Assembly (NCBI GenBank): GCA_030040415.1
Contig: JASHTT010000550.1
Span: 1-5,236 of the forward strand
Length of the DNA stretch: 5,236 bases
Direction of reading: 5' to 3'
Source: Streptosporangiaceae bacterium
Lineage (GTDB): Bacteria; Actinomycetota; Actinomycetes; Streptosporangiales; Streptosporangiaceae
The notes under the pieces were generated by a model that was not told the DNA's origin, did no database searches, and saw only the letters and a list, made by a program, of their open reading frames with translations. Made by a program: the position numbers and the translations under genes. Positions 4,503-5,236 of this stretch are shown piece by piece (position 1 is the first letter of the stretch; every line of letters starts with the position of its first letter).

Positions 4503-5236
4503 TCAGCGGCCCCGGGCCTATCGCCTGCAGCACGATCGCGGTCACCACCGCGTTCGTCGGCAGCTGCGAGTGACTGATCACAGCACTAGGGCACAGTGCC
4601 TGCACCGCCAGGCTGACCGCGCCGGCCAGCCTCGCCGAGTCTGGCGGCGTCACCGTCTGATCATCGGTCGTCCACAGCGAAAGCCAGGGCGGCAAGCCGG
4701 CCGCATCCCCGACGTCCAGGCTCGCGAGCAGGCTGCTGCCGGGGGCTAGCTGCTGGCAGGCGACCGGGCAGGCGCCCGGCACGAACCCGGCGGCACCGGC
4801 GGCGATCTGCGCGCCGTGGAACGGCGAGCCGAGCGTGACGACCCGGCGTGCCTTAGCCGCGCCGTCGTAGCGGCGCGCCCAGACGAGCGTCACGACACCG
4901 CCTGCCGAGTAGCCGATCACGTCCACCGACGGCGCGCCGTGCGCGAGCGCGTCGCTGACCGCCGCGTTGAGCGCGGCCGCGTCCGTGATCAGGCTGCCGG
5001 TCCCGGTACCTGGCAGGTGCAAAACGACGGCGGTCCGCCCGGTGCCGCGGATGCGGCTGGCCAGCACGTCGAGCGATGCGGTGCTGCCACCGTAGCCGGG
5101 CACGAGCAGGACCGGGCCGAGCCGGTCCTGCGACGGACGGCCGTCCGGGGTGGCCGCGCCCGGCCGCAGCGCGAAGACCAGGCCGGCCACGACGGCCGCA
5201 GCCACCAGCAGCGCGACCGCGGCCGCCGCCACCCGC
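4471..5236 (-). CDS. Secreted or membrane-anchored alpha/beta-hydrolase, lipase class (5' end probably outside the window)
   Basis: A predicted extracytoplasmic ester hydrolase or triacylglycerol lipase. Numbering from GTG at 5232-5230: residues 2-22 are a hydrophobic helix (signal peptide or anchor), then a short linker. The hydrolase domain starts at PVLLVPGYGGS (40-50, oxyanion-hole region). The nucleophile elbow is GYSAGG with Ser109. The acid is probably Asp191 in WTTDDQTVTPP, and the base is His221 in SHSQLP. VVTLGSPFHG (131-140) is also typical of class 2 bacterial lipases. Cys155, Cys159, Cys214 and Cys251 could form two disulfides, which fits export. The frame stays open upstream of GTG 5232 to the window edge (an Arg codon precedes it). 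The hydrophobic helix lacks the usual positive N-region if it starts at GTG, so the true start probably lies beyond 5236. The stop is TAG at 4473-4471. The natural substrate is not known. Confidence 0.87.
   Translation of the reverse strand, partial: RVAAAAVALLVAAAVVAGLVFALRPGAATPDGRPSQDRLGPVLLVPGYGGSTASLDVLASRIRGTGRTAVVLHLPGTGTGSLITDAAALNAAVSDALAHGAPSVDVIGYSAGGVVTLVWARRYDGAAKARRVVTLGSPFHGAQIAAGAAGFVPGACPVACQQLAPGSSLLASLDVGDAAGLPPWLSLWTTDDQTVTPPDSARLAGAVSLAVQALCPSAVISHSQLPTNAVVTAIVLQAIGPGPLSYPSATACGG

Overview
The window is very GC-rich (roughly 70%), has strong G/C bias at third codon positions, uses GTG and TTG starts, and overlaps its genes by 4 bp. The protein families match: an actinobacterial-type short homogentisate dioxygenase, a DUF2637-like membrane protein and an actinobacterial secreted lipase. 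This points to chromosomal DNA of a soil-type, high-GC Actinomycetota (Streptomyces, Streptosporangiales or Catenulispora-like). The genus cannot be fixed from the sequence alone. I see no RNA genes, CRISPR array, insertion sequence or integration site.

Layout. (1) 1-182, minus: the N-terminal part of a small membrane protein resembling the DUF2637/SpdB-like family, running off the left edge. (2) 183-326: a divergent intergenic region with a symmetric -10-like hexamer (CTATAG core) and a strong ribosome binding site in front of the next gene. (3) 327-1517, plus: a 396-residue homogentisate 1,2-dioxygenase (hmgA) with both iron-ligand histidines and the ligand glutamate in place. (4) 1549-4462, plus: a compact three-gene block made of an exported LolA/RseB-fold protein, an ABC-2-type ATPase and a six-helix ABC-2 permease. 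Both junctions are 4-nt start/stop overlaps (TTGA and GTGA). (5) 4471 to the right edge, minus: a secreted or membrane-anchored alpha/beta-hydrolase (lipase class), convergent with the ABC operon across only 8 nt. An 8-bp inverted repeat at the meeting point could serve as a terminator.

How the genes may work together. The LolA-like protein, ATPase and permease are almost certainly one translational unit. The simplest reading is an ABC exporter with an extracytoplasmic lipid- or lipopeptide-binding partner. That architecture is analogous to LolA with LolCDE, but in a lineage that mostly lacks an outer membrane. The substrate is unknown. The adjacent secreted lipase also handles lipids, but it is convergently transcribed, so a shared pathway is only a guess. 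hmgA acts in tyrosine/homogentisate catabolism. It stands alone here, without maleylacetoacetate isomerase or fumarylacetoacetase genes. It lies 31 nt upstream of the LolA-like gene, so read-through is possible, but no functional link is evident.
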